Assembly (NCBI GenBank): GCA_015179025.1
Contig: WHUX01000036.1
Span: 124,001-188,000 of the forward strand
Length of the DNA: 64,000 nt
Origin: Terfezia claveryi
Lineage: Eukaryota > Ascomycota > Pezizomycetes > Pezizales > Pezizaceae
Reading direction: 5' to 3'
The notes beneath the pieces are model-generated. The model saw only the letters and a list, made by a program, of their open reading frames with translations. It was not told where the DNA came from and did not search any database. The position numbers and the translations under genes are program-made. This document shows positions 37,435 through 49,981 of the stretch, piece after piece; the stretch's first letter is position 1; each line of letters begins with the position of its first letter.

Positions 37435-39764
37435 TCAATTCCACCCATCATCTTCTGAATCTTCGTCATCTGGGATATGGTTAGCGATGTAGCATCAGGG
37501 ATGCATGAGGATAGGCCTACCACTCTCTTTGCCCCTCGTGGCTTCCGCCCTCTTTTGTAACTCTGCTTGAAGTGCATTTGCTATCCCCCCAGGGCCCGCT
37601 GCTGCCTGAGGTTTCGGGGTTAATGATGGTTTGGGTGGCCCACTGTTCGGTGTAACCTTTTTCAATTTAACAGCCCCACCAGTTCCCCTAATAGCTGCCA
37701 TCAAGTCATCTCTACCACGTGGGGCAGTTGGTGGTGCAAGCTTTGGTGGTGTATCTGTAGCTAGCACTGGTGGTGGAGGAGGACCGCCAGATGAGAATCC
37801 AGGCATTGGAAGACGGCCTAGAGGAGGAGGGCCTGGAGGAGAAGGGCCTGGAGGAGGAGGGCCTGTACCAAATCCAGGCATCTGTGGGGGTGGTGGGGCA
37901 GCAGAGGAGAAGCCAGGCATTGGAGGGGGTGGTGGGGCAGCCGAGGAGAAGCCAGGCATTAGTGGAGGTGGTGGGGGGGGTGGGGCAGCAGAGGAGAAGC
38001 CAGGCATTGGTGGGGGGCCTGGTGGGGGCCCACCAGAGGTAAATCCGGGCAATGATGGCGAGGCTCCTGGCACCGATAGTGGTGGGGACGGGGGAGAAAA
38101 AACTGAAAATCCATCCAGTTGAGGCTTCTGTGACGTGGCGCTAGACATTGGTGGAGGTGGAGGAGGTGGAGGAGGCGCGGATGGTGCATGTAAGTCTGGC
38201 ATAGGGGGATGAGGGAGGTTGGGCGCACTTGGTGTAAAGTTTGACAGTGGGGGTGGGGCGGGCGGGTGACTGAAAGGGGGCGGAGGGGGTGGAGGGGGTG
38301 GAGGGGGTGGAGGGAGGGCAAGGGCATCTGCTTCCGACGTATATATCAGCCTATGTCCACCCTTCTGAGGGAAAAAAATGTTCGTGGTATCATACCTCTT
38401 GATGGAACTGGGGGAGTCCTGGAGGGTAGTGATGATGGTGGTGGCACTCTGGCCGGTGCCGGTGGTTGTCTGCTCACTGGAGGTGGAGGAGGTACAAATG
38501 GAGGAGGAACCCCAAACGTCGGTTTGCTTCCATCCGGAGGCAATTTTGCTGGAAGGGGAGGGGCATATGCCGGCCTAGGAGGAGGGGGTGGAGTAGGAGC
38601 CGAATGGATACCGGCATTTGGCAAGGGTGGTGGAACCTTGAACATTGCAGGCGGAGGAGGGGGTGGGGGAGGGGCTGGTGGAGGCACAGAGGGCGAGGCT
38701 TTCCTAGGGAGTGATGCGGGTGGTACTGGGGAAAGTCTAGAAGGGGGGGGAACTGGGGATGGAGGACCAGGGGTAGCGGCAGCGTGAGACCTTCGAGAGG
38801 GAGGTGGAGGTGGGGGAGCTCGTTTAGATGCAGTTGATCCGCCAGTGGGCTGCGGACTCAAAGACCCTAGCATTCTTCCCGGTGGAGGAGGGGGGGGGGC
38901 CTTTGCTCGCCTATCCACTCCCGGAGCCTTTGGTGATGTAGGTAGCTCCACTGGCTTACTTGATGCTGATACGCCGTTTGTACCATTAATTTGCTTCGCT
39001 GGAGCTTGTTCCTTTTTCTTATCCTTTTTATACTGCTCCAGCAAAAAAGCCCTATTCTCCTGGATCAAATCCTCCGGAAGTTTTTCCACTGTTCTCAAAG
39101 TATCAAGAAGTTGAGCAAACCCTTCATCGTCGTCCTCATCATTAATCCTCGTAGGGGGCTATAATCCATGCTCATCAGCTTCGTACCAAAAAGTACACGC
39201 ATATCTTAAGGTACTTACAGACCGCGGGATCGGCACATTTTCCCTTCCTACGCTATGACTTCCCGAGACACTCCTTGCAGCTGCTATCGTGGGTGGGGCT
39301 TTGGTTCCCTTGCTCTTCGCATATTTGTCCCTTTGCTCTACTCTCTTATAGAATTGTCCAGCCTCTTTCTCGTCTGTGAATGAGAACCCCGCAATACATT
39401 TTTCCAGCTCAAATGTATGAAAAAATGTTCGATCATGACTATATTTGAAGCCTTCGTAAAGCTCTTGATCCCAAAGGACACCTTTATGTCCCTATTACAA
39501 CCCAGAATCGCTCGTTAGCCTCTGGTAACCTTATCCTCTTAATCTTTGACCTACCACCACGTCCACAATCTTGAAGAAGAAAGTATTTCCAACAAGGTCT
39601 TCTGTAAAAACAATAGCACCAGAGATTCCCGTGAACTGCCATTTCTTAGGATTTGGGTATGCGATGTAGAGTCGGCCGACTGCGACAGTAATGATATTGT
39701 TCGACGAGCCTGGAACGGCCCGCCTGACGACCTGCTTTTCGTCTCTACTGAGTATAGATGGCAT
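37435..39764 (-). CDS. LAS17: Las17/WASP actin nucleation-promoting factor
   Basis: Activator of the Arp2/3 complex at endocytic actin patches. ATG 39764 starts the WH1/EVH1 domain: MPSILSRDEKQVVRRAVPGS, then VAVGRLYIAYPNPKKWQFTG and ISGAIVFTEDLVGNTFFFKI. An intron follows, then GVLWDQELYEGFKYSHDRTF and FHTFELEKCIAGFSFTDEKE. A long central region is dominated by poly-Pro SH3/profilin-binding tracts (PPPPPPP, APPPPPPG). The VCA-like end has a WH2 segment RDDLMAAIRGTGGAVKLKKV, a second helix ANALQAELQKRAEATRGKES, and after the final intron (GTAGGC..CCCAG) the acidic DDEDSEDDGWN with a conserved Trp. No CRIB motif is seen, as in yeast Las17. There are about four introns. The poly-Pro coding makes the plus strand G-rich. 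Confidence 0.93.
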
Positions 39765-40373
39765 GTCGTTTCAGTTTAGTTTGCTCCGTCTGGCAGAAGC
39801 GTGTTGTTGATAATCGTATATGGGGCGAAGGGATTTATTCCGGTTATCGTGAAGTTATGATATTGGGTCTAATGTAATGAATGGTAATGTGAATTCAAGC
39901 TCCTATATTGGCTAAGACCATCAGATGAGGTCTCGTGCTCCGATGCTTCTTGCTGGCTGGAGGTATACAGTGGCAAAGGATGTATTTCGGTGTTAGAGGC
40001 TGAATCAAGTCCAGACTCGTCACTCATTGAGAATTCAGTTTCGCCTTCAAAGTGTTAAAATCGAATGGGGCTGAGCTTGGTAGTCATGGCGAAGCTCCAG
40101 GGGCCTTGAGCAAGGGAGTGACTTATAATACCTCGTGTACACTGATCGGCAGCTGTAGGCTCCAGAACGGGGGAATTTTGGGCCACCACGAATGTACGTC
40201 ATCCAGCAAGAGACACCGACTGGTAGTCTGTATGACGCGAAGATAAAGATACTTAAAGGCGTTCTATTTCTTCATCCTGTTTCAAATCTGCCGTACATCT
40301 TCCAGTCAGCGACAGCAAATAATTCCGCGTTAACGCGCAATCAATCTATCATCTTCACAGGAAGAGCTATCAA
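39765..40373. other. divergent promoter region
   Basis: Between LAS17 (-) and the small gene (+). No gene is supported. Confidence 0.45.
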
Positions 40374-40424
40374 GTAAGAAAGCCGTATTGTCGAATCTTC
40401 CATCAGCTCTAGCTAACCTGACAG
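40374..40424 (+). other. probable 5'-UTR intron of the small gene
   Basis: GTAAGAAAGC..CTAGCTAACC..TGACAG: a canonical donor, branch motif and acceptor, 51 nt long, ending 19 nt before the ATG at 40444. It supports a real transcript there. Confidence 0.55.
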
Positions 40425-40443
40425 GAATTTCAACAACTTCGTT

Positions 40444-40701
40444 ATGTCTGACAAGCAACACATCAGCTTCCCCGTTCTTCCTACAGAGGAGCAAATCAAA
40501 GCCGGTGTTTTTGACAGGAAGAACAGCTGCACCCCTGATGCCCAAGAGTATAAGATCCAGCCCATCACCACCGAAGCCCGTCCGGAACACTTCCAAGCTG
40601 CCCCAGGGCCTGTCATTCCCCAGGACACTTCTGTTTTTGAGAACAAACCATCGAGGGAAGAGATATTGGCTAAGACTGCGGAGCTGAACAAAAAAGACTA
40701 G
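40444..40701 (+). CDS. small uncharacterised protein (85 aa)
   Basis: Not recognised as a named family. It is a single exon starting MSDKQHISFPVLPTEEQIKA. It is hydrophilic, contains no Trp and one Cys, and has no signal peptide or membrane span. It ends SREEILAKTAELNKKD with a probable C-terminal helix. A canonical-looking 5'-UTR intron immediately upstream and balanced composition suggest it is expressed. It is likely a cytosolic or nuclear fungal-specific protein; no function is proposed. Confidence 0.65.
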   Translation: MSDKQHISFPVLPTEEQIKAGVFDRKNSCTPDAQEYKIQPITTEARPEHFQAAPGPVIPQDTSVFENKPSREEILAKTAELNKKD

Positions 40702-40999
40702 AAGGAAGGCGGGGAGGAGACGATGATAACCTGTTTGGAGATTGATGAGCACTTATCCATCCCATAGTGTTTTTCGTTCTATTGGGTTTTCTCTGGGTTA
40801 TTTTTATTCCTCCTGGTTTGATTTCATTTCTTCTGGTATGATGGTATCATGAACGGTTTATGGGCTTTCGGGCGGCCGAAAGATGTCATGAGAATGGCAA
40901 TATGCGTTTCATAGGGGTATTTCATTAATTCATGATTTACCTCCGATTTTTATCACATCTCGCTTCTCCTATACCAAATCTCGGGCCAAACTTGGGACC

Positions 41000-41911
41000 T
41001 TAAACATTGAGCCTTTGGTCCATCCACTGCTCCATATCATTAATCTCGGCAGGTGTAGCACTGTGATCCAAATCATCATAGGCCTTCCATGTAACATCTA
41101 ATCCCATCCCAACCAAGGCGTCCTTAGACTTCTCTCCCCAGTCATATCTAACCACCCCATCGCGTTTTCCGTGAGCCATGAAAACGGGCGTTTTCTTACC
41201 AGCATTTGTAATCATATTGGCTATCTTGTCCCGGAGAGGGAGGTAGCTAGACAGCGCAATGATTCCACCAAGCTGGCGTTCTGACGTGAGACCCGTCTGA
41301 AAAAGTTAATAGTGTCAGCTGGACATGCACATTGGAGTATATATGCAGAGAGTAAGCAGTACCAGGAATGCTATGACGCTTCCCTGGCTGAATCCACCGA
41401 CAATGATCCTCTCTGGTGCGATTCCCTTGTCAATCTGCTCCCCAATTATCTTGTTTATGGTTGATACACTTTTCATCATGCCAGCTTCATCGTCTACGGC
41501 ATTCAAGCGACCAAAATCCTTCTATGAGAAGCATGTTAGCTGCAGAATTGGTCTCGTTTTAGAAGAGCCTTACAATATCATACCACCCTGGCATTCTCAT
41601 CCCCATGTTCTGTGCATGCACCACAATTAGCCCCTACGCATACCGTGCTGCGCTCCAGGGTTTCTCACACAAGTAACGGGTATTGTTGGGGCATGTGGAA
41701 ATATAAATGCAACTTCATTGAACTTCCTTCTCAAACGGAAATTCTCTGAGATTGATGACCATCCATACCCAGTATCACCCAAGCCGTGCAGAAAAATCAA
41801 CCTGTTTACTCTGGTAATTAGCGAAGCCCCGCTTAGCAACAGGGAATTGTGCTCGTACGTTGCCGTATGTTTTGTGGCAGCCGGTACCACTATAGCCGCT
41901 GCTGAAGTCAT
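41000..41911 (-). CDS. acyl-protein thioesterase 1
   Basis: Alpha/beta hydrolase that removes S-palmitoyl groups from proteins (APT1/lysophospholipase family). The chosen start ATG 41911 gives MTSAAAIVVPAATKHTAT; an in-frame ATG at 41944 would add 11 residues. After intron 1 (GTACGA..AAACAG) comes LIFLHGLGDTGYGW, then EVAFIFPHAPTIPVTC. Intron 2 (GTGAGA..GCACAG) leads to NMGMRMPGWYDI. The nucleophile motif is IIVGGFSQGSVIAF (GxSxG). The catalytic Asp is in AHGKRDGVV and the His in YDDLDHSATPAEI. All three catalytic residues are present. It ends MEQWMDQRLNV. There are four introns. Confidence 0.93.
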
Positions 41912-42020
41912 ATTCGTGGCGAGTTCGAGGAGATTAAATTGCATCTTCTACGGTTGAAGCGGCCTGCCTAACAACAAGAAGTTACATGTTCCGCCAAGCT
42001 TCATATACATGTTATACCTT

Positions 42021-42054
42021 GAATATTATTAGTCTGGTTGGCACTGGATATTAT
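42021..42054 (+). mobile_element. TAGTCTGG-family micro-insertion, 16 nt, near-perfect TSD
   Basis: The insert begins TAGTCTGGTTGGCAC (42030-42045). The flanks GAATATTAT (42021-42029) and GGATATTAT (42046-42054) match at 8 of 9 positions. It lies between the divergent APT1 and F-box-like genes. Confidence 0.75.
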
Positions 42055-42212
42055 ATAGTAATATCCAATAATATGCCCAAGTCATGGAATCGCTGCTTTT
42101 AATCCCTTATATATATTATGGGCCCATGGTCCGCGGCACCAGTCCAGGTACCTAATATCTGGAGAGGGGAGATCTCGTGGGCTCAAGCAGTGCTGTATCA
42201 TCACCAGCCAGG

Positions 42213-43172
42213 ATGGGTTTCCTCTCGCCAGGAGCTGTTCCCCCTCGATACAAAAAGCGAAAAAGCAAAGAAGGCAACAATTCCTCCAGGCCTGAGAAAC
42301 GATCTCGCAGCTCGTCTGTCGATGTCTTGAGCTCTGCTGAATCAACCCCAACCAGTTCCCGCTCATCTACACCCGCACCTACTCGACGAAAATCTGCTCA
42401 ACTGCCCCCACCTCCACCACATCCACCTCAATCACTCTCACAGTTGAGTTATAATCTTTCACCCCTCGAGCTCCTCCCAACGGAATTAGTGCAGAAAGTC
42501 TTCCTCCTAAGCACAAATCTTTCCCTCCCACTCGCCTCTCCTAAACTTCATCACCTTCTCGCAGACCGCTTTCTCCAACTAAAAATACTCTACTCGGCGT
42601 ATAACCATCCCCAGGCGCTCACAGACCTCATCTCCCGGAGGTTCTTTAACGCACATATCCTGCATACATGCGAGTCCCGCTACGGGCCGCTAGACCTCAC
42701 TGGAGTATCCATTCCCGCGAGACTGCTTAAGGCGCCATTCTCCCCGGAGCATTTGGGCCTCTTAGCAGAGCTAGTCACTAGGGGGGCAACTCTCGACCCG
42801 GCTGACCGCGAAACCCCAGCACAGGGGCTCCGGCAGGCGATTAAGCTGCGGTGTACAAGTGCAATCTCAATACTAGTGGGAGTTCTTGGGGTCAGGTGTC
42901 CCCCAGAGACAGTTGCCCTGGGAATCGAGGCAGAATTACCTATGCAAGGACATGGTAGTATGGAGCAATTAATGCAAGCCTGTTCTAAGCGGAGTGATGC
43001 CAGTATATGGTGGGCAGCGTTGGGAGCTACTTCGAGGTTTGATGGAAATAAGTTTAAAATCGAGCCAGGGGTGATTGGTGAAGTGAAGAAGGAAATGCTG
43101 GAATACCTTTTGAAGACTGCAACTCCGCCAGGGGAGGTTCTAGGAGCGATTGGAGCCATTATGATTCGATGA
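42213..43172 (+). CDS. F-box-like protein of unknown specificity
   Basis: Single exon. The first in-frame ATG is 42213 (MGFLSPGAVPPRYKKRKSK). A basic, Ser/Pro-rich N-terminus with RRKSAQLPPPPPHPPQ is followed by an F-box-like segment, LSPLELLPTELVQKVFLLST then NLSLPLASPKLHHLLADRFL. The rest is helical with LLAELVTRGATLDPADRET (ankyrin-like flavour) and IKLRCTSAISILVGVLGVR. It ends EVLGAIGAIMIR. F-box proteins of this fungal type usually act as SCF adaptors, but the C-terminal half contains no recognised substrate-binding repeat, so no substrate can be named. Confidence 0.75.
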   Translation: MGFLSPGAVPPRYKKRKSKEGNNSSRPEKRSRSSSVDVLSSAESTPTSSRSSTPAPTRRKSAQLPPPPPHPPQSLSQLSYNLSPLELLPTELVQKVFLLSTNLSLPLASPKLHHLLADRFLQLKILYSAYNHPQALTDLISRRFFNAHILHTCESRYGPLDLTGVSIPARLLKAPFSPEHLGLLAELVTRGATLDPADRETPAQGLRQAIKLRCTSAISILVGVLGVRCPPETVALGIEAELPMQGHGSMEQLMQACSKRSDASIWWAALGATSRFDGNKFKIEPGVIGEVKKEMLEYLLKTATPPGEVLGAIGAIMIR

Positions 43173-43841
43173 GGCATGTTTACATTCGATGATTTCAGCA
43201 TCTATGACAACACGGCGGCATTTTCAAAAAGTACATGGCGTTTGTTTCTGATAAAGGCTCAATTTTGTTCGGAATGATTGTATATAGGCTGGCGTTTTTT
43301 TCTATCCGCTTTTTAACTCTACCAGAATGTTATTTCCTATCTCTTCCAGAATGTTATTTCCTTGTTTCGGAAGCATAAAGCTCTTGGGTATGGGTTTGTA
43401 ATGCCGAGGGGTAATTACCCTGAACTTGTGAGAGCAATAGGATGTTTAAATTCGTATCTGGACGATATCAGCTAGCATTTACACCGCATTTACACCATTT
43501 AGTTTTTAAGGAACTTGTTTTGAGTGGAATTAGAATTCGGCAGATAATGCACATATTTATTCCCATTCGGCTAGTTGCTATTCGACTGGTAGGTCGTACT
43601 GACAAAAATGCGGATTCAAAGCAAGGATTGACAGACCCATATACAGAAAGTAAAAAAAACGACAAGATCCTGACCAGGGGTATAAGAGCACGCCCATGTA
43701 TAAGAAAACAAGCAAACCTTTTTTCCACATCAACATAATCAACCCTGCATTTTCCTCAAAGGGCTATGTGCAGGTTCGTTAATAACCATTACATTGATAC
43801 TATGTAATATCCCACGTAAAACGCCTCGCACAAGGGTGAAG
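43173..43841. other. convergent intergenic region
   Basis: No gene is supported. It contains short tandem duplications: CCAGAATGTTATTTCCT twice near 43322-43364, and GCATTTACACC twice near 43479-43499. Confidence 0.5.
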
Positions 43842-46086
43842 TTAAAAAATCGTGCCATATTCATCATCAACTTGAACTTGTTTCTCCGTTCTCGGGGATA
43901 GGAAACCAGCACTAGTAATAGGTGCCTCCTTACGATGCCTGTGTGGTGAAAGTTAGCACTTGGTGGCTTTTGAATATCCAGATCTCAGAAGACTGTACCT
44001 GAAGGTAAATCCGACAAACAGCCCCTTATTAAGCTTGTCATTCCTGTCTGCTAGACTCTCCAGTGCCACCTGCTTGTCGTGAACCTCCTTGTACTTTGCC
44101 ATATCTTGTTCATTACTGAAATCATCGAAATAACCCGCATCCGTCTCGGAATCCAAGTCAGGCACAAAGGGAGCTTTGGCCTCGCGTAACCGTTCCCAAT
44201 CTGTATCGGCAAAATAGCGGTGTTGCTGAACTTCCTCAATGCTGTGAAAACGTGCTTGTTTTGAGGCGATCAACCTGTGAATTTGATTAGTCCGGTGCAC
44301 ACAATTCCATGCTTCCCTTTGGATTTCGAACCTGGTGATTATATCCCAAGTCCTAACAGAAAGGAAATAGTTTGGATCTTCAAACTCGGGTTTCTGGAGA
44401 ACTTTTCGCCAGTGCTTTAGATTATGCCAGGTCTCTTCTGTCGTCCCTCCCGCGAAAGGCGGGTAGCCGGCCAGAGCTTCATATAACATGCACCCTAGTG
44501 ACCAATAGTCCACGGTGAAATCATACTCTTCACCCTTCAAAACTTCTGGTGCCATATAATCAGGTGATCCCACGATGGAGTTTGCCTGTGGAAATGTCAG
44601 TTCTAGGGACTCGCAAACTTTAAAGAAATGAAGCCTACATAATTTATATCACTCTCTCGCATCGTCTTGTACGCTGCACGCCTCTCCAGAGTCGTCCTCT
44701 CTACAATCTTCATGTCCTTTACTTGGTCCAGCTTAAGACGCATACTCTCCAGTCTTGTTGGGCTTAGCATTCCAGCACTCAGCCCAAAGTCCGTGAGTTT
44801 GATGTGACCTGTCGCATCAACTAAGAAGTTCTCTGGCTTTAGGTCTCGGTGAATATATCCCAATCTGTGTAAGGCGTCAACAGCAGCAAACATTTCAGCA
44901 ACGTAGAACCTTGCATGTCGATTATGCAGGACGCCGGTATTGTTAAGAAGTGTTCGGAAATCTCCCCCAGCGACATATTCCTACGAGTGGATTTTAGCAT
45001 GTACATATGCATTGCCTGTGTTATAGGACACACACCATAGAGAGATAAATGTTTTCGTCATCTTGGAATGCATACAGTAACTTAACCAGCCAAGGGCTCT
45101 TTGCTGCAGTCAGGATATCCCTCTCGGTCAAAACGTGCCTAATTTCGTCCAATTTGAACAGGAGCTTTTTGCTCATAACTTTTAGAGCGCAAATCTCTTT
45201 GGTATCTTTCTTCTGTGCAAGATAGACTTGTCCATAGCCTCCTTGGCCTACTTGTGTAAGAATTTGAAAATCATGCTGGCGTAACCTCGTTCGACGTTTT
45301 CGCAGATTTGCCCGCTCTCGCCCAGTGTACTGCTTCCAGTTGACTTTATAATCTTCCGGATTGTCTACAGGATCATTCTCTTCTCGGAACCTAGCAAGTC
45401 GCTGCTTCCGGTTGTGGACATAGGTTAGCAGGTCAAAATAGTAATCCAAGAAGTCTACAAGAGTTAGTATGTAAATTTTGGCAATGCATTAGGGAAGCGA
45501 ACATTGACATACAAAGTTGGGCTACATTCGCCAGACGTTTGACCTGAGGTTTAGCCAGCTTCTCTCGTTCCTCAACAGTGAGGTTTCGCAATGGGTCGTA
45601 CTTTTTCCGCATAGTAGTTGCTGTTCCGTTCTCGGAAATTGCTGGGAGGGCGGGTGTGGTACTCTCCCTCGTCAGAATAGGGCGTGCATTCTCTTTGTTA
45701 TTTCTCCTCCTGAGTCCCCCCTTCTCATCCATTCTCAGCATGGAGATTTCTGTTGGCTGATTGTCCTCATTTGGGGTATTCACCAACTTCTTGGTAGGCG
45801 TCGGCTGTGGCTTTGCTGGGGGTGAACTTGGTGCTAACCGAAGTGTGCTATCAAACATGTCCACGAGCTGAGGACTTTGGACCTTCTTCGGACTGGTACC
45901 GAGAGCCCGAGAGGTATCTTCTGTTGGCTCCCCAGATTTTGTACGACCATGCAGAGGCCTAGGTGGTGGAAGACTCTGGGAAAAGATATCAACAGTGGGT
46001 TTTGGTGAGGGTACATGTGCTGGTTCCTTTTGTTTTTGATTGAGGTTTCGTGCACCCAAACGGCGTGGTGTAGCTGGAGGGTCCAT
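43842..46086 (-). CDS. NDR-family kinase of the septation/mitotic exit network (Dbf2/Sid2)
   Basis: Serine/threonine kinase of the AGC/NDR family, closest to Dbf2/Sid2/SidB that drives septation. ATG 46086 starts [20 protein letters not shown], a basic Pro/Ser N-terminus. The Mob1-binding region [20 protein letters not shown] follows. The kinase starts [20 protein letters not shown] with [11 protein letters not shown] (catalytic Lys). The catalytic loop is [20 protein letters not shown], then LTDFGLS. The NDR insert precedes [20 protein letters not shown] and [18 protein letters not shown]. An intron (GTTCGA..GACTAATC..TTCACAG) joins WDIITR to [15 protein letters not shown]. The AGC C-terminal hydrophobic-motif region [15 protein letters not shown] ends VDDEYGTIF. 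It is complete with several introns. Confidence 0.93.
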
Positions 46087-47312
46087 CTTTTCAGTCTTTT
46101 TTTCAGGTCGGGAAGCGGTATATGTTGCTTCTGGAAGAGGGGGCAGCTGATCTACAACTGAAGCGGAGCTGTGGTCTCTGAATGTGAACCGATAGAAGAT
46201 ATTAGGAGGAGTAGGAGTGGGGGTCTTCGATGGCTAAGGGGGTGTTAAGTGTGAACTGCTGTGTTATTATTTTATGGTAGTTAAGTAACTACAGATTCGG
46301 GTGGTTGTCTTTTTATTGTTGCTGCTGCTCCGCCGTCGTGCCAAACAAAGTACCCGAGTAGGAATTATGTGGTAGTGGGGTTTGTTCTGAAACATTCCGA
46401 GTCAGGTACATGTATTTTGCCCGAGAGTTCGGGAAGCTTTAAGTGCCAGCTCCTCATATCCTTCAATTAACACTTTAACCCTGGACCGTTGGTGGATCCC
46501 TTCCAGCCAAGCCGTACCTTTCCCAACTCTTCCTTTTATTTTCCTTTTTTATTATTATTTATTCTTTTTTTTTCTTTTTTTCTTTTTTAAGTACTCAGTA
46601 CTCACGCTTCAAGGCCCACAAAATATGTGGGTCTTGACATGACCCTAGAATCTCAGCCGCAACCAAATACCAGCTGTCTAAAGACGTCTAGGGAGCAGAT
46701 TTCCCAGGAGCCCGGAGGTTGGGTTGATGGAGCCCATACATATCCATACATACGGGTATACAGAGATACAGTACATTGAATGTGCTGTACCTACCGATAT
46801 AACGATATAAGCTCAGGTCACGAGACTGCCTAGCCTTCTCTGTCACTCGCATTGCCTAATGGGGAACTACACTAATACTCACTAGTAAACGTCTCAACAT
46901 GAACCGCTCCAACTTCTACAGGTGATGGGAGAGTTATGCTCACCTGGCAGTGTAGCCTCGTGTCTACCAAGCACTTGAAGTGGTTCTCAGAGACTCAAGC
47001 TATGGATGATTGCTAGGCTTGATGCCATGGGAGATAAGAACCGTTGAAGAGGTGAAATCAACCACGAGATACGATACGGATCCCGATGCTGTATTTGTGT
47101 TTATTTCATACCACGGTGCCTGGCCCGACTCCCTCCCCTCCCGTATCTCATACATCGTGTGCTCTCGCTCTAACAAGGCGCCCATCTCTGTCTTTTGTAC
47201 TCTTCAACCCTACGAGTCAACACAGGCTACTCCTCTTGTCCCCATTAGCACCGTGTACAAAGATTCTCTCCCCTGAACATTGCCGGAATATCAAACATCC
47301 ATCCAAACTTCA
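46087..47312. other. divergent intergenic region with T-rich tract
   Basis: About 1.2 kb between DBF2-like (-) and REC8-like (+). It contains a T/TTA-rich tract at 46540-46590. No gene is supported. Confidence 0.5.
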
Positions 47313-49877
47313 ATGTTCTACTCATACGAGATCCTCACACAGAGGAAATACGGTGTGGCAACTGTGTGGTGCGTCCCTCGTTCTCCCGTTTCGGACACAG
47401 ACAGGAGTACTGTGGTGTGGAAACTTATAGCAATCTTTTTAGGCTTGTTGCTACGCTCGGCTCAAGACATGGCGGCCCAAAACTCCAAAGGAAAGATATC
47501 ATGTCTGGTAGGCCATCTCGTTTTAGGTGCCTAGATCTACCTGATACTCACTCGGAATACCGATGATAGTTGATGTCCACAAAGCCTGTGATACTATCAA
47601 GAACCCCGAAGCACCATTAGCTCTGAGGCTACAATCCAGTCTCCTCTATGGAGTGACAAAGTGAGAACACAGACACTCCCTTCTGTGTATACGAATACTA
47701 CTCACACTGGCGGCCATAGATGCTACTCGCAGCAATACCTATACTTATATCAGGATGTGAAATTGGTGCATGCAAATGTTCGGAAGCTGTATACTACGTC
47801 GATGAACCCTTTGAATCTTGACCTTGCAGCCAGCGGAAAGTCCAGGTAACATCTCTCTCGGTCAGCGGGTGCTGTGACTGACAATTTTATCAGAGGGCCT
47901 GACCAAAATGTCCTTCAGGATGATCCGGGATTCCTTCCAGGCGCTGATCTTCTGGTCCTCGGAGATCTATTAGATACGGGACCCCAGCTCGAGGCGAGGT
48001 TTAACAACGAGTCACTACTCACAATGAGTAACACCCCTTACGATCCTCATACACCCTCGTCTTCTCATTCCCGTCATATGGCAGCAAGCCACGCATCCAG
48101 GGCCATAACCCAAATCGTAGATCAGAGTCCCTCGACGATATTTGGTGACCATGATTTCCAGATGGCAGGCATTGACGAAGCGGGGCAATTGGAAGAAGTT
48201 GACTACGAATTTGGCGAAGATGGGTCTATGAGAGAGATTGAACCATTTAGGGCCAGGGAGCGTTTTTCTTCGGAAGTTGATGCAACTCCCCTAAAGCGAG
48301 CTCCAGTTCACCCTAGGGCAGTTAGGCAAGGCAGAGAGCGATTGGCAAGTGATGACTTTGTCATTGCTCAGGTTCACCGTGATCATGCAGAGGCATTAGA
48401 TAGGCCTGCTGAAGTAAGTCAATCTCTAGGCCATCCCTCTACAATAATCCTAATTCATCGAAGTATGCTGCCAGAGACAATGAAATATTGGCTGAAGCTG
48501 AGCCGCTGCCGCTGGATTTTGACCAGGAGGGGGATACCCTGATGCAGGATTCCAATAACAGGCCTCATAGTAAACTGTTAGACCCTCAATCACAGTGGAA
48601 TGAAGCGCAAGAAGGTGATGCAGTTGTCGAAGATGCAATTGCTCCACCACGCAAAAGAAAGCGCACCACTCATGGAGGAGTAGATGTCGACGAAAGCATT
48701 GAACTACGGAGTTCTGACCTCGCCAGCTGGAGAGACAACTATCTAACCAACATGGCGGAACAGTCCCAGAAACGACAATTAGGTAAAGGAGCTCACAATG
48801 CTAAGATATACGCCCACAAGATTGTTTTCGAGTGGGGAATCGGTGGGGAATTGAAAAATCCTGAACTCAGAGCACTCTTCTCGGGTGGTGCCCTTGCGGA
48901 GACGTTCAAGAGCAAACCAAAGGCTGCTAAAGGCACAAAAGAAGCTTTGATTGAAAGGGAAAAAGCCCATGCTCAGGACGTGGGCATGCATGACGAACAG
49001 TTGGGACTGGCTTCTGAGAACCTTGATAATTACGGACCTCAAGTTAACGATTACGATGTGAGAATTTCCTTTCTGTAAGCGAGATTCATTTATACTAAAG
49101 TACTAGACATAGGGAGTTGAAGTAGCTCGAGATGCAGAGGCATCATACAGCGTTGGTGAAGAATTCCGCACTCCAATGCCTTGGAATAAAGCCTCACTTC
49201 GGCCTTCCCAAGCTGGGTCCCAGGTTGGACTTCAAGGGTTCATAAGCGCCATATTCTCCTCTGATGGAAACAGCCGTGCAGCATCTCTACAACCGATGTC
49301 CAGCTCTGTTGGCCCTGGTTCTTTCGCAGGTCATGGTGGCTCGCGTATGAGCGCAAGTCCACTTGCGGGCCGCAACAATAGGCAGGGAAACCTGGCGGGA
49401 TTGGAACTCGACCATGGGAATGAGGAGGAAGATGAAGAGCGGTATCTGGGGCATGCTTACCAAGGAGATGAGAACACGGGGATGGATGATTTCGAGTTCT
49501 TTGGGCCTGGTAGGTGTCTTCTTATGCAATGACGATAATCTCAGTGTATAGAAAAAGCATTAATTTTTGGCGCAGGGGCAAACATTGGGACACAGGATGC
49601 AAATGCCTCTCAGTGGCTCAATGCAACCATGGAGAAAGAGTCGCAAAATTTTCTGGAATTTGTCAGGACCGCCTACCTTCAAAAGGTACAAGAAGAGGTT
49701 AACACAGTGGGCTTCATCACCATGGATGAACTTGTCCCACCACACCAGAGCCATGCTATAGTCGCTGCGCAGGCTTTGCAGCATATTCTGCTGTTAGCAA
49801 CTAGGGGATTCATCACCGTGCAGCAGAGGGTATTACTGTACGGCGAAATCAGAATTAGACTGACTACAAAGGCATAA
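47313..49877 (+). CDS. REC8: Rec8-type meiotic kleisin (cohesin subunit)
   Basis: Alpha-kleisin of meiotic cohesin, bridging SMC1 and SMC3 heads. ATG 47313 begins MFYSYEILTQRKYGVATVW. Introns GTGCGT..TTTTAG, GTAGGC..GATGATAG and GTGAGA..GCCATAG give LVATLGSRHGGPKLQRKDIM, SVDVHKACDTIKNPEAPLAL and KCYSQQYLYLYQDVKLVHAN. This is the Rad21/Rec8 N-terminal domain. The middle is acidic and low complexity, as expected for separase-cleaved linkers. It carries RKRKRTTHGGVDVDESIELR and DLASWRDNYLTNMAEQSQKR. The C-terminal winged-helix domain reads FLEFVRTAYLQKVQEEVNTV, ending AAQALQHILLLATRGFITVQ. Rec8 is favoured over Rad21 by N-terminal residues and length. There are about seven introns. Confidence 0.9.
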
Positions 49878-49981
49878 CCATTTCAATAATTGGCTCAAAT
49901 AGTCCTGTAGAAGGAAACAGGAGATCCGGCTTTATCTTGGTTTTAGTCTAACTCCTTTTTGGTTCAGGATTTTGAACTCAT

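Noticed and set aside
37631..38787. Glycine-rich plus-strand frames
   Set aside because: They are antisense translations of the poly-proline region of LAS17.
44287..44305. TAGTCCGGTGCAC as a diverged copy inside the Dbf2-like kinase gene
   Set aside because: It lies in a normal intron, the core has mismatches, and the flanks match only about 6 of 9; the branch-point motif explains part of it.
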